A DNA stretch of 21,308 bases from a virus (IMGVR_UViG_3300013285_000777:1-21308), one strand, 5' to 3'; numbered from the stretch's first letter, positions 1-7,636 are shown. Made by a program: numbers and translations. The notes: a model not told the origin generated them from the letters alone.

Positions 1-29
1 AAATCAGAAATCATATAATAGGAATATAA

Positions 30-1064
30 ATGGTAAAAAGAGTATTAATTACTGGCGGAGCCGGTTTCATTGCACATCATGTAATTGATCGCATATTGAC
101 AAAAACTGATTGGAATATCGTTAGTTTGGATAGATTGGATATTTCAGGTAATCTAAATAGATTACACGATATGCTGAAGATTCATGATCCAGTCATGATA
201 TCTAAGCGTATGCGAATCATTTTCCATGATCTAAAAGCAGAACTTAATAGTCAAATCATTGCGGATATAGGTCCCATTGATATCATCTTGCATTTGGCTG
301 CAGGAAGCCATGTTGATCGCAGTATTACATATCCAATGGAATTTGTTCAGGATAATGTTATCGGTACAGTAAATATTTTGGATTATGCTAGGAAAAACTT
401 ACCCAATTTAGAACGATTGGTATACTTTAGTACTGACGAAATCTTTGGAGTTGCCCCTGAAGGCGTTTCATATAAAGAATACGATCGGTATAATAGTACT
501 AATCCATATAGTGCTAGTAAGGCAGCGGCAGAAGAATTCTGTGTTGCATATGAGAATACATACAAAATGCCTATTGTCGTTACCCATACAATGAATGTAT
601 TTGGGGAAAGACAACATTGTGAAAAATTCATCCCAAGTACTATTCAAAAAGCACGGGATGGTGAAAAAGTCATTATTCATGCTGATCCTACTTGCACTCA
701 TGCCGGTACTAGAATGTATATCCATGCCCGAGATGTTGCGGAAGGATTGATGTTCATCCTAGGACTACAAAATTATAAACACTTGGGTGATTATGGTCAT
801 GCTCATTGCCCGAAATTTAATCTAGTCGGTACTGAAGAAATTGATAACCTTACCCTGGCAAAACTGATTGCTAGTGCAGTAGGTCGTGAATTGAACTACG
901 AAATGACAGACTTCCATAGTAGTAGGCCTGGACATGACTTGCGATATGCACTAGATGGCGGACTATTGCGTAGTTTAGGATGGGAACCTACCATTAAACT
1001 AACTGAACGCATTACTGAAATGGTGCAATGGACTTTGGTGAATGATAGGTGGTTGCGTAAATGA
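30..1064 (+). CDS. rmlB: NDP-sugar 4,6-dehydratase, RmlB-like (SDR family)
   Basis: Extended short-chain dehydratase of 344 aa, close to the usual RmlB length. Visible motifs are the N-terminal NAD-binding loop TGGAGFIAHH (residues 8-17), HLAAGSHVDRSI (88-99), the catalytic STDE (134-137), YSASK with the catalytic Tyr/Lys (160-164), and RPGHDLRYALD (299-309), a hallmark of dTDP-glucose 4,6-dehydratases. Known enzymes turn an NDP-hexose into its 4-keto-6-deoxy form in the cytoplasm. The third glycine of the NAD loop is Ala15 here, a mild departure from GxxGxxG. A TATAAT lies at 14-19 and could be a -10 box whose -35 falls outside the window; the Shine-Dalgarno is weak. The stop overlaps the next start (ATGA), so it heads an operon. 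GDP-mannose dehydratase is less likely because of the RPGHD motif. Substrate is inferred. Confidence 0.85.
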   Translation: MVKRVLITGGAGFIAHHVIDRILTKTDWNIVSLDRLDISGNLNRLHDMLKIHDPVMISKRMRIIFHDLKAELNSQIIADIGPIDIILHLAAGSHVDRSITYPMEFVQDNVIGTVNILDYARKNLPNLERLVYFSTDEIFGVAPEGVSYKEYDRYNSTNPYSASKAAAEEFCVAYENTYKMPIVVTHTMNVFGERQHCEKFIPSTIQKARDGEKVIIHADPTCTHAGTRMYIHARDVAEGLMFILGLQNYKHLGDYGHAHCPKFNLVGTEEIDNLTLAKLIASAVGRELNYEMTDFHSSRPGHDLRYALDGGLLRSLGWEPTIKLTERITEMVQWTLVNDRWLRK

Positions 1065-1780
1065 ATGACTATGCAGTATTGGTCACCAGTGCTGTAAACA
1101 CTAAATTTGGTGTTTATAAAAATGATGTCCGGTTGGCTCAAACCATTGCCACAATCAAAAGTGTCAAACAACAAATCCCCAATGCTACTATCTTTGTTTT
1201 AGAAATGGCAGGGGTTCCATTGACTACAGAGCAACAGGATGCATTAACTGCCGAATCGGATCATTTGCTTAATTTTACATCAGATGAGGATGTTGTCAAT
1301 CTGTATAATAGTACTGACAACTGGGACATCGTTAAAAATGTAACTGAAGTACTTTGCTTCAGTAAGGCATTGAAAACTTTAAACAGTACAGGGCAATTGT
1401 CTCAATATAAACGCATATTTAAAATTAGTGGTCGGTATCTACTCACTGATGATTTTAACTTGCCATTTTATACAGAGTACAAAACTCAATCAATGATTGT
1501 ATTAGGCTCTAAAAAATCTAGTCAATTCCCTTTCAAAACAACTGAAACTGAATTCCAGTATATGAGTAGGCTTTGGTCATGGCCTCCCATATTGACAGAA
1601 GAAATTATTCAGGCATACGATAACAGCCTTAAATACATGAGTCAACGATTAGCAGCAGGTGGGTATGTTGATATTGAACATTGCTTGTATAAGTTCATTG
1701 ATTCTGCTAAAATTGTTGAAAAAATTCCATTAGGACTAATAGGTAACATAGCACCCAATGGAGTTGCAATTAAAGATTAA
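1061..1780 (+). CDS. Putative glycosyltransferase-like protein
   Basis: 239 aa, not assigned to a named family with certainty. The N-terminus (AVLVTSAVNT, then a stretch ending ATIFVLEMAG at about 42-51) looks like the first beta-alpha-beta unit of a GT-A fold. The segment YKRIFKISGRYLLTDDF (about 116-132) resembles the K-x-SGRY acceptor/donor region seen in viral and bacterial glycosyltransferase-like proteins. No clear DxD motif is visible. No signal peptide or membrane segment is seen. It overlaps the dehydratase gene by ATGA and sits before a sugar methyltransferase, which supports a role in sugar transfer. The activity is inferred from weak motifs and context. Confidence 0.55.
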   Translation: MNDYAVLVTSAVNTKFGVYKNDVRLAQTIATIKSVKQQIPNATIFVLEMAGVPLTTEQQDALTAESDHLLNFTSDEDVVNLYNSTDNWDIVKNVTEVLCFSKALKTLNSTGQLSQYKRIFKISGRYLLTDDFNLPFYTEYKTQSMIVLGSKKSSQFPFKTTETEFQYMSRLWSWPPILTEEIIQAYDNSLKYMSQRLAAGGYVDIEHCLYKFIDSAKIVEKIPLGLIGNIAPNGVAIKD

Positions 1781-1781
1781 T

Positions 1782-2999
1782 ATGACCATTACGAAACTCA
1801 ATTCTTGTTTAGCTTGCGGAAGTACCAATTTAAAATTGGTGTTAGACCTCAATGATCAACCCCTAGCCAATAACTTCTTAAATGATAAACAACAGCCTGA
1901 ATCTCATTATCCATTGGCAGTCAATCTATGTCATAATTGCTGCCATTTGCAATTAACTGATGTAGTAGATCCTGCCTTAATATATACACATTATTTGTAT
2001 GTAAGTGGAACAAGCAAGACCCAACGTGATTACATGGAATGGTTTGTGGGGCTTGCGAATGAATATTTCATTACTCCTCCAGCAAGTGTATTAGACATTG
2101 GATGCAATGATGGTACACAATTGGATTATTTCAAGAAGTCAGGCGTAATAACATACGGAATTGATCCTGCTGAAAATTTATATCCTACCAGTAGTGTCAA
2201 TCACAATATCATGTGTGATTTCTTTAATGAAGAGACTGCACAACAATTTGCTGATAAATTTGGTAAAGTTGATTTGGTAGTTGCTCAAAATAGTTTTGCA
2301 CATAATCCTGACCCATTGGGATACCTTACTGCATTACGAAAGATTATTAATCCTGATGGATTGTTTATGATTCAAACAAGTCAAGCGGATATGGTTCTGA
2401 ATAATGAGTTTGATACCATTTATCATGAGCATGTAAATTTCTACAATATTAATAGTATGCGTGAACTTTGTACACGGGCTGGATTTAATCTAGTTGATGT
2501 GCAAAAGACTCCCATTCATGGGACAAGTTATGTATTTGTTCTAAGTATCAATCAAAGTAAACCTAATCGTGTTGGTAATTTAATTGACCTTGAAAAACAT
2601 AAGGGATTGACTACTCCAGAGACTTATTATGATTGGAGTGAAACTGTTAATGCCACAGTCCAACAATTAAAAGTACAATGTGAATTGTTTCGTAGACAGG
2701 GATTCAAATTGGTAGGGTATGGTGCTGCTGCTAAGGGCAATACTCTATTGAATTTCGCTGACTTGCAATTGGATATGATTATTGATGATAATCCATTGAA
2801 ACAAGGATTGTTCAGTCCAGGTAAACACATTCCTGTAGTTGGAATTGATACGCTTGGTAGCATTCCAGAACACCAACCAATTTTATTTGTCCCGTTAGCT
2901 TGGAATTTTTACACTGAAATCCGTAACCGTGTGCTAAGTAAACGATCAGTTAGAAGAGACAAATTTATTAGATATTTCCCTGAGGTCAGAATTGAATGA
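1782..2999 (+). CDS. SAM-dependent sugar C-methyltransferase
   Basis: About 405 aa with the three-part layout of NDP-sugar C-methyltransferases (TylC3/TcaB9/NovU type). There is an N-terminal zinc module with C9-x2-C12 and C50-x2-C53. The class I SAM-binding loop is DIGCNDG (105-111), followed by YHEHVNFYN (214-222), the expected active-site His region. The C-terminal domain carries VGYGAAAKGNTLLNF and IIDDNP, typical of this family. Known members C-methylate 4-keto-deoxysugars, the product class of an RmlB-type enzyme, so the pair makes biochemical sense. I chose ATG 1782, two bases after the previous stop, because the zinc module then begins at the usual distance. An in-frame ATG at 1758 would add 8 residues. 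No strong Shine-Dalgarno precedes either. The stop overlaps the next ATG. Confidence 0.88.
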   Translation: MTITKLNSCLACGSTNLKLVLDLNDQPLANNFLNDKQQPESHYPLAVNLCHNCCHLQLTDVVDPALIYTHYLYVSGTSKTQRDYMEWFVGLANEYFITPPASVLDIGCNDGTQLDYFKKSGVITYGIDPAENLYPTSSVNHNIMCDFFNEETAQQFADKFGKVDLVVAQNSFAHNPDPLGYLTALRKIINPDGLFMIQTSQADMVLNNEFDTIYHEHVNFYNINSMRELCTRAGFNLVDVQKTPIHGTSYVFVLSINQSKPNRVGNLIDLEKHKGLTTPETYYDWSETVNATVQQLKVQCELFRRQGFKLVGYGAAAKGNTLLNFADLQLDMIIDDNPLKQGLFSPGKHIPVVGIDTLGSIPEHQPILFVPLAWNFYTEIRNRVLSKRSVRRDKFIRYFPEVRIE

Positions 3000-3739
3000 A
3001 ACCCTTAAAGGTCGTGTATCAATGTTGCGATTTGCCAGGAAGCCAGAAACAAAGTATTGAACAAATATCTAGATTGCTGAAATCTGATTTGGTAGATAAT
3101 GCAACTATATTTTTGAGTCTGAATGGTGATTTGACTAAGTTTTTAGACTTGGTTAAATTAGTTGAAGGGCGTGATAATATACAGATAGTACATTCAAGTG
3201 ATCGTAGCGATTTAATGGAATGGCCCACACTATCTCTAGTAAAATCATTATGTGATAATGCTACTGAGAGTGAATATATATTATATTTCCATTTGAAAGG
3301 TATTACCCATCTGAGAAATAACGGTATTCACGATTGGCGTAAATATATGGAATATTGGCATATAGATCGCTGGCGTGATTGTATTGCTAAATTAGATGAA
3401 GGGTTTGAAACTGTAGGAACAAACTACATAGATAAACCTTTTTTGGGAATACACAATAAACCATGCTTATGGCCTCATTACAGTGGTGGATTTTGGTGGG
3501 CAAATAGTGATTATGTTAAACGACTTAATCATTTACCACATCCTGATGATTATGTTATGGGATCAAAAAGCATGTACACAGGATATACAATAGATAAGAA
3601 TACTTATAGATTTGACCATGAGGCTTGGATAGCTTCAGGTAAGCCAAACTATTGCGAGATTAGTAATTCCCCTGGTGGAACAAAAGGTTATCCAGGATGG
3701 CATTATCACCACACTTACCCGGAACATATATACAAATGA
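2996..3739 (+). CDS. Putative glycosyltransferase-like protein with [12 protein letters not shown] motifs
   Basis: 247 aa. The combination [12 protein letters not shown] (94-105), [11 protein letters not shown] (113-123), VGTNYI (140-145) and [14 protein letters not shown] (161-174) resembles a group of viral and bacterial glycosyltransferase-like proteins, distantly similar to the rhamnan-synthesis type with H-x-K-x-S/T-H. This is recalled from family patterns, not searched. The protein looks soluble, with no membrane segments. It overlaps the methyltransferase gene (ATGA) and is itself overlapped by the next glycosyltransferase gene (ATGA), so translation is probably coupled. The role as a glycan-building enzyme is inferred from motif and neighbours; donor and acceptor are unknown. 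Confidence 0.6.
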   Translation: MKPLKVVYQCCDLPGSQKQSIEQISRLLKSDLVDNATIFLSLNGDLTKFLDLVKLVEGRDNIQIVHSSDRSDLMEWPTLSLVKSLCDNATESEYILYFHLKGITHLRNNGIHDWRKYMEYWHIDRWRDCIAKLDEGFETVGTNYIDKPFLGIHNKPCLWPHYSGGFWWANSDYVKRLNHLPHPDDYVMGSKSMYTGYTIDKNTYRFDHEAWIASGKPNYCEISNSPGGTKGYPGWHYHHTYPEHIYK

Positions 3740-4869
3740 GATTCCATATTTTAGGCCTCCCTCACACGGTATCAAGCAAGGAATACAATGCTTGTGCTTA
3801 TACCCAGAAAGTTGTAAAATTCGGAAAAATGATGAAGGCCCGTGGGCATACCATTATTCATTACGGTCATGAAGAATCTGATCTTATATGTGATGAACAT
3901 GTAACAGTAGTCAATAACAGTGACTTGGAGAAAGCATACGGCAATTATGATTGGCGTAAAAACTTCTTCAAGTTTGATGTTAATGATCATGCTTATCAAA
4001 CATTTTATAGAAATGCCATAGAAGAAATTGGTAAACGCAAACAACCTGGTGATTTCTTATTGCCATTTTGGGGTTACGGTCATAAAGCAATATGTGATGC
4101 TCATCCTGATATGATTATAGTTGAACCTGGTATTGGTTATGCTGGCGGACACTTTGCAAGATTTAAAATCTTTGAAAGTTATGCTATCTATCATGCTTAT
4201 TATGGTTTACCAGCAGTAGGATCATGCAAACAAGATTGGTATGATGTTGTTATTCCAAATTACTTTGAAATTGAAGATTTTGAATTTAAACCTGAAGAAA
4301 AAGAAGACTATTTTCTATTTCTAGGTAGAGTATATGATGGCAAAGGTGTTAATGTAGCTATTCAAGCTACTGCTGCTATCGGTGCTAAACTAAAAATTGC
4401 TGGTCAAGGTAGTTTATCTGATATGGGATACACAGAAACTCCATCTCATGTTGAATTTATTGGGTATGCTGATGTTCCCACTAGAAAACAATTAATGAGT
4501 AAGGCAAAAGGTGCATTTGTTCCTAGTATGTATGTTGAACCATTTGGCGGAGTTCAAATTGAATTACTCCTAAGTGGAACTCCTACTATATCTACTGATT
4601 GGGGATCATTCGCTGAGAATAATATTCATGGACTTACTGGATACCGTTGCCGTACATTTGAACAATTTACTTGGGCAGCAAAAAATATTGATAAAATTGA
4701 TCCCCATAATTGTCGTAAATGGGCAGTTGATAACTTTAGTTTAGACCGAGTCGCTCTTATGTATGAAGAATATTTCCAATCTGTTAAAAATATTTATGGT
4801 GGAAAAGGCTGGTATGAAGTCAATGATGGTCGCACAGACCTAGATTGGCTCAAAAAATACTACCCATAA
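3736..4869 (+). CDS. GT4-type glycosyltransferase
   Basis: 377 aa with the GT-B two-domain layout. The N-terminal domain starts [11 protein letters not shown]. The C-terminal nucleotide-sugar domain has [11 protein letters not shown] (195-205), LKIAGQG (219-225), VEFIGY (239-244) and the retaining-GT signature EPFGGVQIE (268-276), followed by [14 protein letters not shown] (281-294), as in Glycos_transf_1 (GT4) enzymes. These move a sugar from an NDP donor to a glycan or lipid acceptor in the cytoplasm. I chose ATG 3736, which overlaps the preceding stop as ATGA like the rest of the operon; an upstream in-frame ATG at 3697 would lie deep inside the previous gene. It is last in the sugar operon and is followed at once by a strong terminator. 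The acceptor is not predictable. Confidence 0.85.
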   Translation: MRFHILGLPHTVSSKEYNACAYTQKVVKFGKMMKARGHTIIHYGHEESDLICDEHVTVVNNSDLEKAYGNYDWRKNFFKFDVNDHAYQTFYRNAIEEIGKRKQPGDFLLPFWGYGHKAICDAHPDMIIVEPGIGYAGGHFARFKIFESYAIYHAYYGLPAVGSCKQDWYDVVIPNYFEIEDFEFKPEEKEDYFLFLGRVYDGKGVNVAIQATAAIGAKLKIAGQGSLSDMGYTETPSHVEFIGYADVPTRKQLMSKAKGAFVPSMYVEPFGGVQIELLLSGTPTISTDWGSFAENNIHGLTGYRCRTFEQFTWAAKNIDKIDPHNCRKWAVDNFSLDRVALMYEEYFQSVKNIYGGKGWYEVNDGRTDLDWLKKYYP

Positions 4870-4884
4870 ACTGATGAAATTGAT

Positions 4885-4925
4885 AGCGTGATGTTGTGTA
4901 AAAGCAACATCACGCTTACCTTTTT
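4885..4925 (+). terminator. Intrinsic terminator of the sugar operon
   Basis: A perfect 12-bp stem (AGCGTGATGTTG at 4885-4896 with CAACATCACGCT at 4905-4916) has an 8-nt loop and is followed by TACC and five T. It lies just after the GT4 gene and directly before the first sigma70-like promoter, so it separates the sugar operon from the early region. Confidence 0.9.
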
Positions 4926-4926
4926 G

Positions 4927-4954
4927 TTGACAGGCCCTGTTGATATGCTATAAT
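4927..4954 (+). promoter_or_regulatory. Sigma70-like promoter P1
   Basis: TTGACA (4927-4932), 16-bp spacer, TATAAT (4949-4954). The leader GTGTTCTTACAGTGA matches the leaders of P4, P5 and P6, but the ACACGG element upstream of the -35 is absent because the terminator T-run abuts it. It drives the 55-aa gene at 4989. Confidence 0.88.
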
Positions 4955-4988
4955 GTGTTCTTACAGTGAGCAACAAGGGGAACAAATC

Positions 4989-5156
4989 ATGATCCAAGCA
5001 ATCGTTATCGGTACTGATAGCCAACGCATCACAGTTTTGGAAGGCTCCAACGCTGCCGAAGCTGAAAAAATGGCGAAAGAATTCATTTCCAAGGCTGGGT
5101 TAAAGTTCATCACTCACATCTTCAGCATGGGCCAATACCGCGTTTGGGCTGAATAA
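4989..5156 (+). CDS. Small phage protein, 55 aa
   Basis: Unrecognised small protein that starts MIQAIVIGTDS and ends YRVWAE. It is a compact alpha/beta-looking sequence with an acidic/lysine-rich helix in the middle (AAEAEKMAKEF) and no membrane segment. The start is set by a good Shine-Dalgarno (AGGGGA at 4976-4981, 7-nt spacing) behind promoter P1; the upstream in-frame ATG at 4953 lies inside the -10 box and cannot be used. As the first gene of the early region it is likely expressed soon after infection by host polymerase. Function unknown; host-takeover roles are common for such genes but nothing here shows one. Confidence 0.8.
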   Translation: MIQAIVIGTDSQRITVLEGSNAAEAEKMAKEFISKAGLKFITHIFSMGQYRVWAE

Positions 5157-5193
5157 CCACACGGTTGACTTGGTTATTATTCGGTGCTATAAT
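5157..5193 (+). promoter_or_regulatory. Sigma70-like promoter P2 with AACCacacGGTT element
   Basis: TTGACT (5165-5170), 17-bp spacer ending CGGTGC, TATAAT (5188-5193), giving an extended -10 (TGCTATAAT). The repeat element ATAACCACACGG starts in the stop codon of the preceding gene and forms the short inverted repeat AACC-ACAC-GGTT overlapping the -35. The leader has diverged from the other copies. Confidence 0.85.
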
Positions 5194-5242
5194 AGCTTTA
5201 TATAGTGATTAGGTGATCAAGATGAACACAAAGGACTCTACC

Positions 5243-5434
5243 ATGTTTACATTCACTGAATACCAACTGGACATCATCCACGATATGATGGAGTTGAACG
5301 GCGGCTTCGTTCGCCCGGCTTATCGCTGGTATAATGAACTTCATGAAAGCACGGGTATCAACACCTTTGATGTTGAGGACTGGGTTATAGAATTCTACAA
5401 TGCCTACAACAAAATTTACCCAGGCACGTATTAA
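5243..5434 (+). CDS. Small phage protein, 63 aa
   Basis: Unrecognised small protein starting MFTFTEYQLDII, rich in aromatic and acidic residues. It looks helical and soluble, with the central stretch RPAYRWYNELHEST and the end NAYNKIYPGTY. ATG 5243 is preferred because AAGGA at 5231-5235 lies 7 nt upstream, matching the other cassettes. ATG 5222, preceded by AGGTGA, would add 7 residues and remains possible. It has its own promoter (P2) and is followed 3 nt later by P3, so it is probably a single-gene unit. Function unknown. Confidence 0.72.
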   Translation: MFTFTEYQLDIIHDMMELNGGFVRPAYRWYNELHESTGINTFDVEDWVIEFYNAYNKIYPGTY

Positions 5435-5437
5435 GGC

Positions 5438-5465
5438 TTGACAACACCTGAAAAGGTGTTATAAT
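5438..5465 (+). promoter_or_regulatory. Sigma70-like promoter P3 with spacer palindrome
   Basis: Perfect TTGACA (5438-5443) and TATAAT (5460-5465). The whole 16-bp spacer is an inverted repeat, ACACCT-GAAA-AGGTGT (5444-5459), which looks like an operator lying between the two boxes. The leader GTACTTACTTTAACG differs from the common one. It drives the gene at 5496. Confidence 0.9.
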
Positions 5466-5495
5466 GTACTTACTTTAACGCAACAGGGGTTCAAG

Positions 5496-5714
5496 ATGGG
5501 CTACAAAGTCATAGCAGACAAGTTCCAAATGGATGAAATGCGTACAAAGTACGGCCCTAGGAAAGGTCTTGAAGGTCCCTTCAATTTTAGTGGGCGAGTG
5601 TTGTATTATGACAACAAAGAGGGCCAGTACTATGATCCCAGCAGCGATTTTTATGTTGAACAGGACGAAATGGACCTGATCAACAGTCGGTTCATGGACA
5701 TTCTGAGCAAATAA
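5496..5714 (+). CDS. Small phage protein, 72 aa
   Basis: Unrecognised 72-aa protein, MGYKVIADKFQMD to SRFMDILSK. Its highly polar, Tyr- and Asp-rich middle (YYDNKEGQYYDPSSDFY) suggests an acidic soluble protein with no membrane segment. AGGGG (5485-5489), 6 nt upstream, sets the start. It is the only gene under P3, the promoter with the palindromic spacer, so it may be regulated differently from its neighbours. Its stop codon is the TAA that begins the next ATAACCACACGG repeat. Function unknown. Confidence 0.78.
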   Translation: MGYKVIADKFQMDEMRTKYGPRKGLEGPFNFSGRVLYYDNKEGQYYDPSSDFYVEQDEMDLINSRFMDILSK

Positions 5715-5751
5715 CCACACGGTTAACTCGGATATCGGTCTGTGCTATAAT
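5712..5751 (+). promoter_or_regulatory. Sigma70-like promoter P4, repeated cassette copy
   Basis: ATAACCACACGG, then a weaker -35 TTAACT (5723-5728), 17-bp spacer, TATAAT (5746-5751) with TG for an extended -10. The change of TTGAC to TTAAC lengthens the flanking inverted repeat to TAACC-ACAC-GGTTA. The leader GTGTTCTTACAGTGATTA is shared with P5 and P6. Confidence 0.82.
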
Positions 5752-5783
5752 GTGTTCTTACAGTGATTAACAAGGAGCTTGAA

Positions 5784-6158
5784 ATGAGCAACGAATTCAA
5801 AAGCTGGGACGACATGACCGTGCTTGAGCAGGCTGCTACTACTTATGCAGAAATGTACAAAGATGCTTACGGCTTTTGCCCGCGCGGTATCAACACTGAC
5901 TCCTGGACTGAAAGCCAGTTCAACAAGGAAATTGATGCCTTGGAGATCGTGATCCGCGAAGACGAAGCCCTGCGTCGTGAGGACGAGGCTGCGGCAATCC
6001 TCAAGTTTGAGGACAGTGTGACCAATCTCATGCACACAGGTACCAACCGTGAGCGGGTCATTGCTTGGTTGATGCAGGCAGCTGATGCTGAAGATGATCC
6101 TGAATACTTCTGCTACAAAAAGGGTCTCCCCTACAATTATTTTCACAATGTGAAATAA
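5784..6158 (+). CDS. Conserved-looking phage protein, 124 aa
   Basis: 124 aa, acidic. The central YKDAYGFCPRGI and the C-terminal CYKKGLPYNYF resemble a family of phage and plasmid hypothetical proteins with a YxDxYGFRPRG...CYxxGLPYGYF pattern (recalled, not searched). Between them lies a long, highly charged helix (IREDEALRREDEAAAI) that could form a coiled coil. ATG 5784 is chosen from the strong Shine-Dalgarno AAGGAG (5772-5777, 6-nt spacing); an in-frame GTG at 5763 lies in the leader and has none. Codons are richer in G and C than in the sugar or helicase genes. Transcribed from P4. Function unknown. Confidence 0.82.
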   Translation: MSNEFKSWDDMTVLEQAATTYAEMYKDAYGFCPRGINTDSWTESQFNKEIDALEIVIREDEALRREDEAAAILKFEDSVTNLMHTGTNRERVIAWLMQAADAEDDPEYFCYKKGLPYNYFHNVK

Positions 6159-6195
6159 CCACACGGTTGACAAGTGTATTATTCGGTGCTATAAT
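6155..6195 (+). promoter_or_regulatory. Sigma70-like promoter P5, repeated cassette copy
   Basis: ATAACCACACGG, TTGACA (6167-6172), 17-bp spacer ending TATTATTCGGTGC, TATAAT (6190-6195), giving an extended -10. The leader GTGTTCTTACAGTGATTA is followed by AAGGAG. This copy is the closest to the cassette consensus. Confidence 0.92.
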
Positions 6196-6226
6196 GTGTT
6201 CTTACAGTGATTAAAAGGAGTTTGAC

Positions 6227-6610
6227 ATGGCTTATGTGAACCAAGCAACCAAGACCAAAATCGCCCCCAAGATCAAGGCCATCTGCGCCAAGTACAAGGT
6301 CAAGGGATCACTCTCCATCCGTCATCATTCTACTTTGGTGCTGACCATCAAGTCTGGGGCTATTGATTTCATCGGTAACGGCAATGTAACTTGCGGACAG
6401 GCGAATACTTCTGGTTACGAACAAATTAATCCTTACCATTATGGTAGCTATTACTCAGGCAAGGCCAAAAAGTTTCTGCAGGAAGTTCTTGCTGAAATGA
6501 ATGCAGGTAACCATGACAATAGTAATGCTCAAATTGATTATTTTGATGTGGGCTGGTATGTTGATGTTAATATCGGTAAGTGGAATCAACCGTACGCTCT
6601 TTCTGTTTAA
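6227..6610 (+). CDS. Conserved-looking phage protein, 127 aa
   Basis: 127 aa. The N-terminus is basic and helical (QATKTKIAPKIKAICAKYKVKG). It is followed by SIRHHSTLVLTIKSGAIDFIG and a C-terminal part with YFDVGWYVDVNIGKWNQPY. This matches my memory of a phage hypothetical family with a conserved RHHSTLV stretch, but I cannot name a domain. No membrane segment or catalytic motif is obvious; the paired His could bind metal, which is speculation. The Shine-Dalgarno AAGGAG (6215-6220) sits 6 nt before the ATG. It is the first gene of a run of five (6227-7526) with short gaps and no visible promoter between them, so P5 probably drives all five. Confidence 0.82.
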   Translation: MAYVNQATKTKIAPKIKAICAKYKVKGSLSIRHHSTLVLTIKSGAIDFIGNGNVTCGQANTSGYEQINPYHYGSYYSGKAKKFLQEVLAEMNAGNHDNSNAQIDYFDVGWYVDVNIGKWNQPYALSV

Positions 6611-6619
6611 GGAAAAATC

Positions 6620-6796
6620 ATGAAGTTTATTTTTTGGATCGCATTTTTTGTATTTTTAATCGCACTTGGACCACTACTGACCATCTGGTCATTGAATACG
6701 ATATTCCCAGCTTTGGTAATTCCATATTCAATGGAAACATGGGCAGCAGTTGTGATTCTAGGTGGAATTATTTCAGCTAAGGTTAATAGTAAGTAA
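6620..6796 (+). CDS. Small membrane protein, 58 aa
   Basis: 58 codons reading MKFIFWIAFFVFLIALGPLL at the start, then TIWSLNTIFPALVIPYSMETW, and ending ISAKVNSK. Two hydrophobic stretches (about 2-22 and 41-53) suggest two membrane spans joined by a short WSLNTIFP loop, a motif I associate with small phage membrane proteins. AAGGA (6609-6613) overlaps the upstream stop and lies 6 nt before the ATG. It fits neatly into the 195-base space between two larger genes, which argues that it is real. It may act at the host inner membrane (inference). Confidence 0.78.
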   Translation: MKFIFWIAFFVFLIALGPLLTIWSLNTIFPALVIPYSMETWAAVVILGGIISAKVNSK

Positions 6797-6805
6797 AGGT
6801 ATATC

Positions 6806-7168
6806 ATGCAAGTTAAAGTCCGTGATTACAGGTGGGATCGGCGTCATCTTTGGTTCATAGATATCCCTGAATTCACTATGTATGAAGGGACTGAGGTTAA
6901 GCCTGGTAAATGGGAAAATACTGAGGAAGTACTCTGCCTCACTACTGGGAATCCGAATTTTCCTGTCCGTAGCATCCGCAGGCAATACATTGTTTCTATT
7001 GATGGTGCTGATAGCAAGCCAGTTGAGTCAAGTGTGCGGCAGGTCAAGATTCCGGGTAGCAAGCCAGGCAGTGAATATATTGTAACTGTCAGTGGTGGTA
7101 AATACCAATGTACTTGCACAGGATTTGGATTCCGTAGGACCTGCAAACATTTAGCAATGGCTAAGTAA
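6806..7168 (+). CDS. Small protein with C-terminal SWIM-type zinc finger
   Basis: 120 aa. The last 30 residues hold YIVTVSGGKYQCTCTGFGF followed by RRTCKHL, which fits the SWIM zinc-finger pattern CxC-x8-CxH. SWIM domains bind DNA or protein partners in MuDR transposases, SWI2/SNF2 proteins and bacterial relatives. The N-terminal 70 residues (VRDYRWDRRHLWFIDIPEF and beyond) are unfamiliar. An AAAGGT element lies just before the start. The stand-alone SWIM module points to a nucleic-acid or protein adaptor role; partner unknown. It is cotranscribed with the membrane protein upstream and a 54-aa protein downstream. Confidence 0.82.
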   Translation: MQVKVRDYRWDRRHLWFIDIPEFTMYEGTEVKPGKWENTEEVLCLTTGNPNFPVRSIRRQYIVSIDGADSKPVESSVRQVKIPGSKPGSEYIVTVSGGKYQCTCTGFGFRRTCKHLAMAK

Positions 7169-7179
7169 AGAGAAACATC

Positions 7180-7344
7180 ATGAATTTTAGGTTTTGGGTT
7201 CAACAAATTTGGTATGAGCATCTTGCTGAAATTGAGGCCTGGGGATCCCCCACCCCAACTTACAATATGACTGAATATTTTCAAAAATATCGTTGGTGGC
7301 TTCGCCGTGAATGGCGGCACCAACAATCAATTGGTCAACTCTGA
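7180..7344 (+). CDS. Small phage protein, 54 aa
   Basis: 54 codons: MNFRFWVQQIWYEHLAEIE, a short Pro-rich turn (WGSPTPTYN), then MTEYFQKYRWWLRREWRHQQ. It is very rich in Trp, Tyr and Arg, and the YFxKYRWWLRREWRHQ segment resembles small conserved phage proteins I have seen without a function. The weak Shine-Dalgarno (AAAGAGA) ends 6 nt upstream. The stop TGA shares its last A with the next ATG (TGATG), which supports both genes. The aromatic/basic helix could bind nucleic acid or another protein; this is inference. Confidence 0.75.
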   Translation: MNFRFWVQQIWYEHLAEIEAWGSPTPTYNMTEYFQKYRWWLRREWRHQQSIGQL

Positions 7345-7526
7345 TGCTACCAATTGAAATTAGACTTCAGGAATTAATGTTGCCGATTGAACGGCAAATC
7401 ATGATGTGTAATGATACATCTGAAATGATCCTGCTGTGTTTTGGTATGATGAACAAGGCTAAATTAATTCTGGATGCCCATTGGGGCGAAGAAAAACGCA
7501 AAGAATTGTTCAGAGAACACACTTAA
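7344..7526 (+). CDS. Small phage protein, 60 aa
   Basis: 60 aa starting MLPIEIRLQELMLPIERQI, with an apparent internal repeat of LPIE-R-Q (residues 2-5 and 13-16), then a Met/Cys-rich helix (MILLCFGMMNKAKLIL) and a charged tail. The start is ATG 7344, which overlaps the previous stop as TGATG; the in-frame ATG at 7311 lies inside the upstream gene. It is the last gene of the P5 unit; the 37 bases after it hold only a weak GTTG/CAAC hairpin before the next cassette. Function unknown. Confidence 0.7.
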   Translation: MLPIEIRLQELMLPIERQIMMCNDTSEMILLCFGMMNKAKLILDAHWGEEKRKELFREHT

Positions 7527-7563
7527 ACTGTGTAAACTGATTGTTGTTTTTCAGCAACAGCTA

Positions 7564-7604
7564 ATAACCACACGGTTGACAAGGGTATTATTTGCTGCTA
7601 TAAT
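7564..7604 (+). promoter_or_regulatory. Sigma70-like promoter P6, repeated cassette copy
   Basis: ATAACCACACGG, TTGACA (7576-7581), 17-bp spacer, TATAAT (7599-7604), leader GTGTTCTTACAGTGATTA, AAGGAG. Here the TAA inside the element is not a stop of the preceding gene, which ended 37 nt earlier. So the element is conserved as DNA and not merely because it encodes a stop. Confidence 0.92.
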
Positions 7605-7636
7605 GTGTTCTTACAGTGATTAACAAGGAGTTTGAA

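Noticed and set aside
7531-7560. A terminator after the 60-aa gene (GTTG...CAAC hairpin)
   Set aside because: Only 4 bp of stem, the T-run lies in the loop, and no T-run follows the stem.
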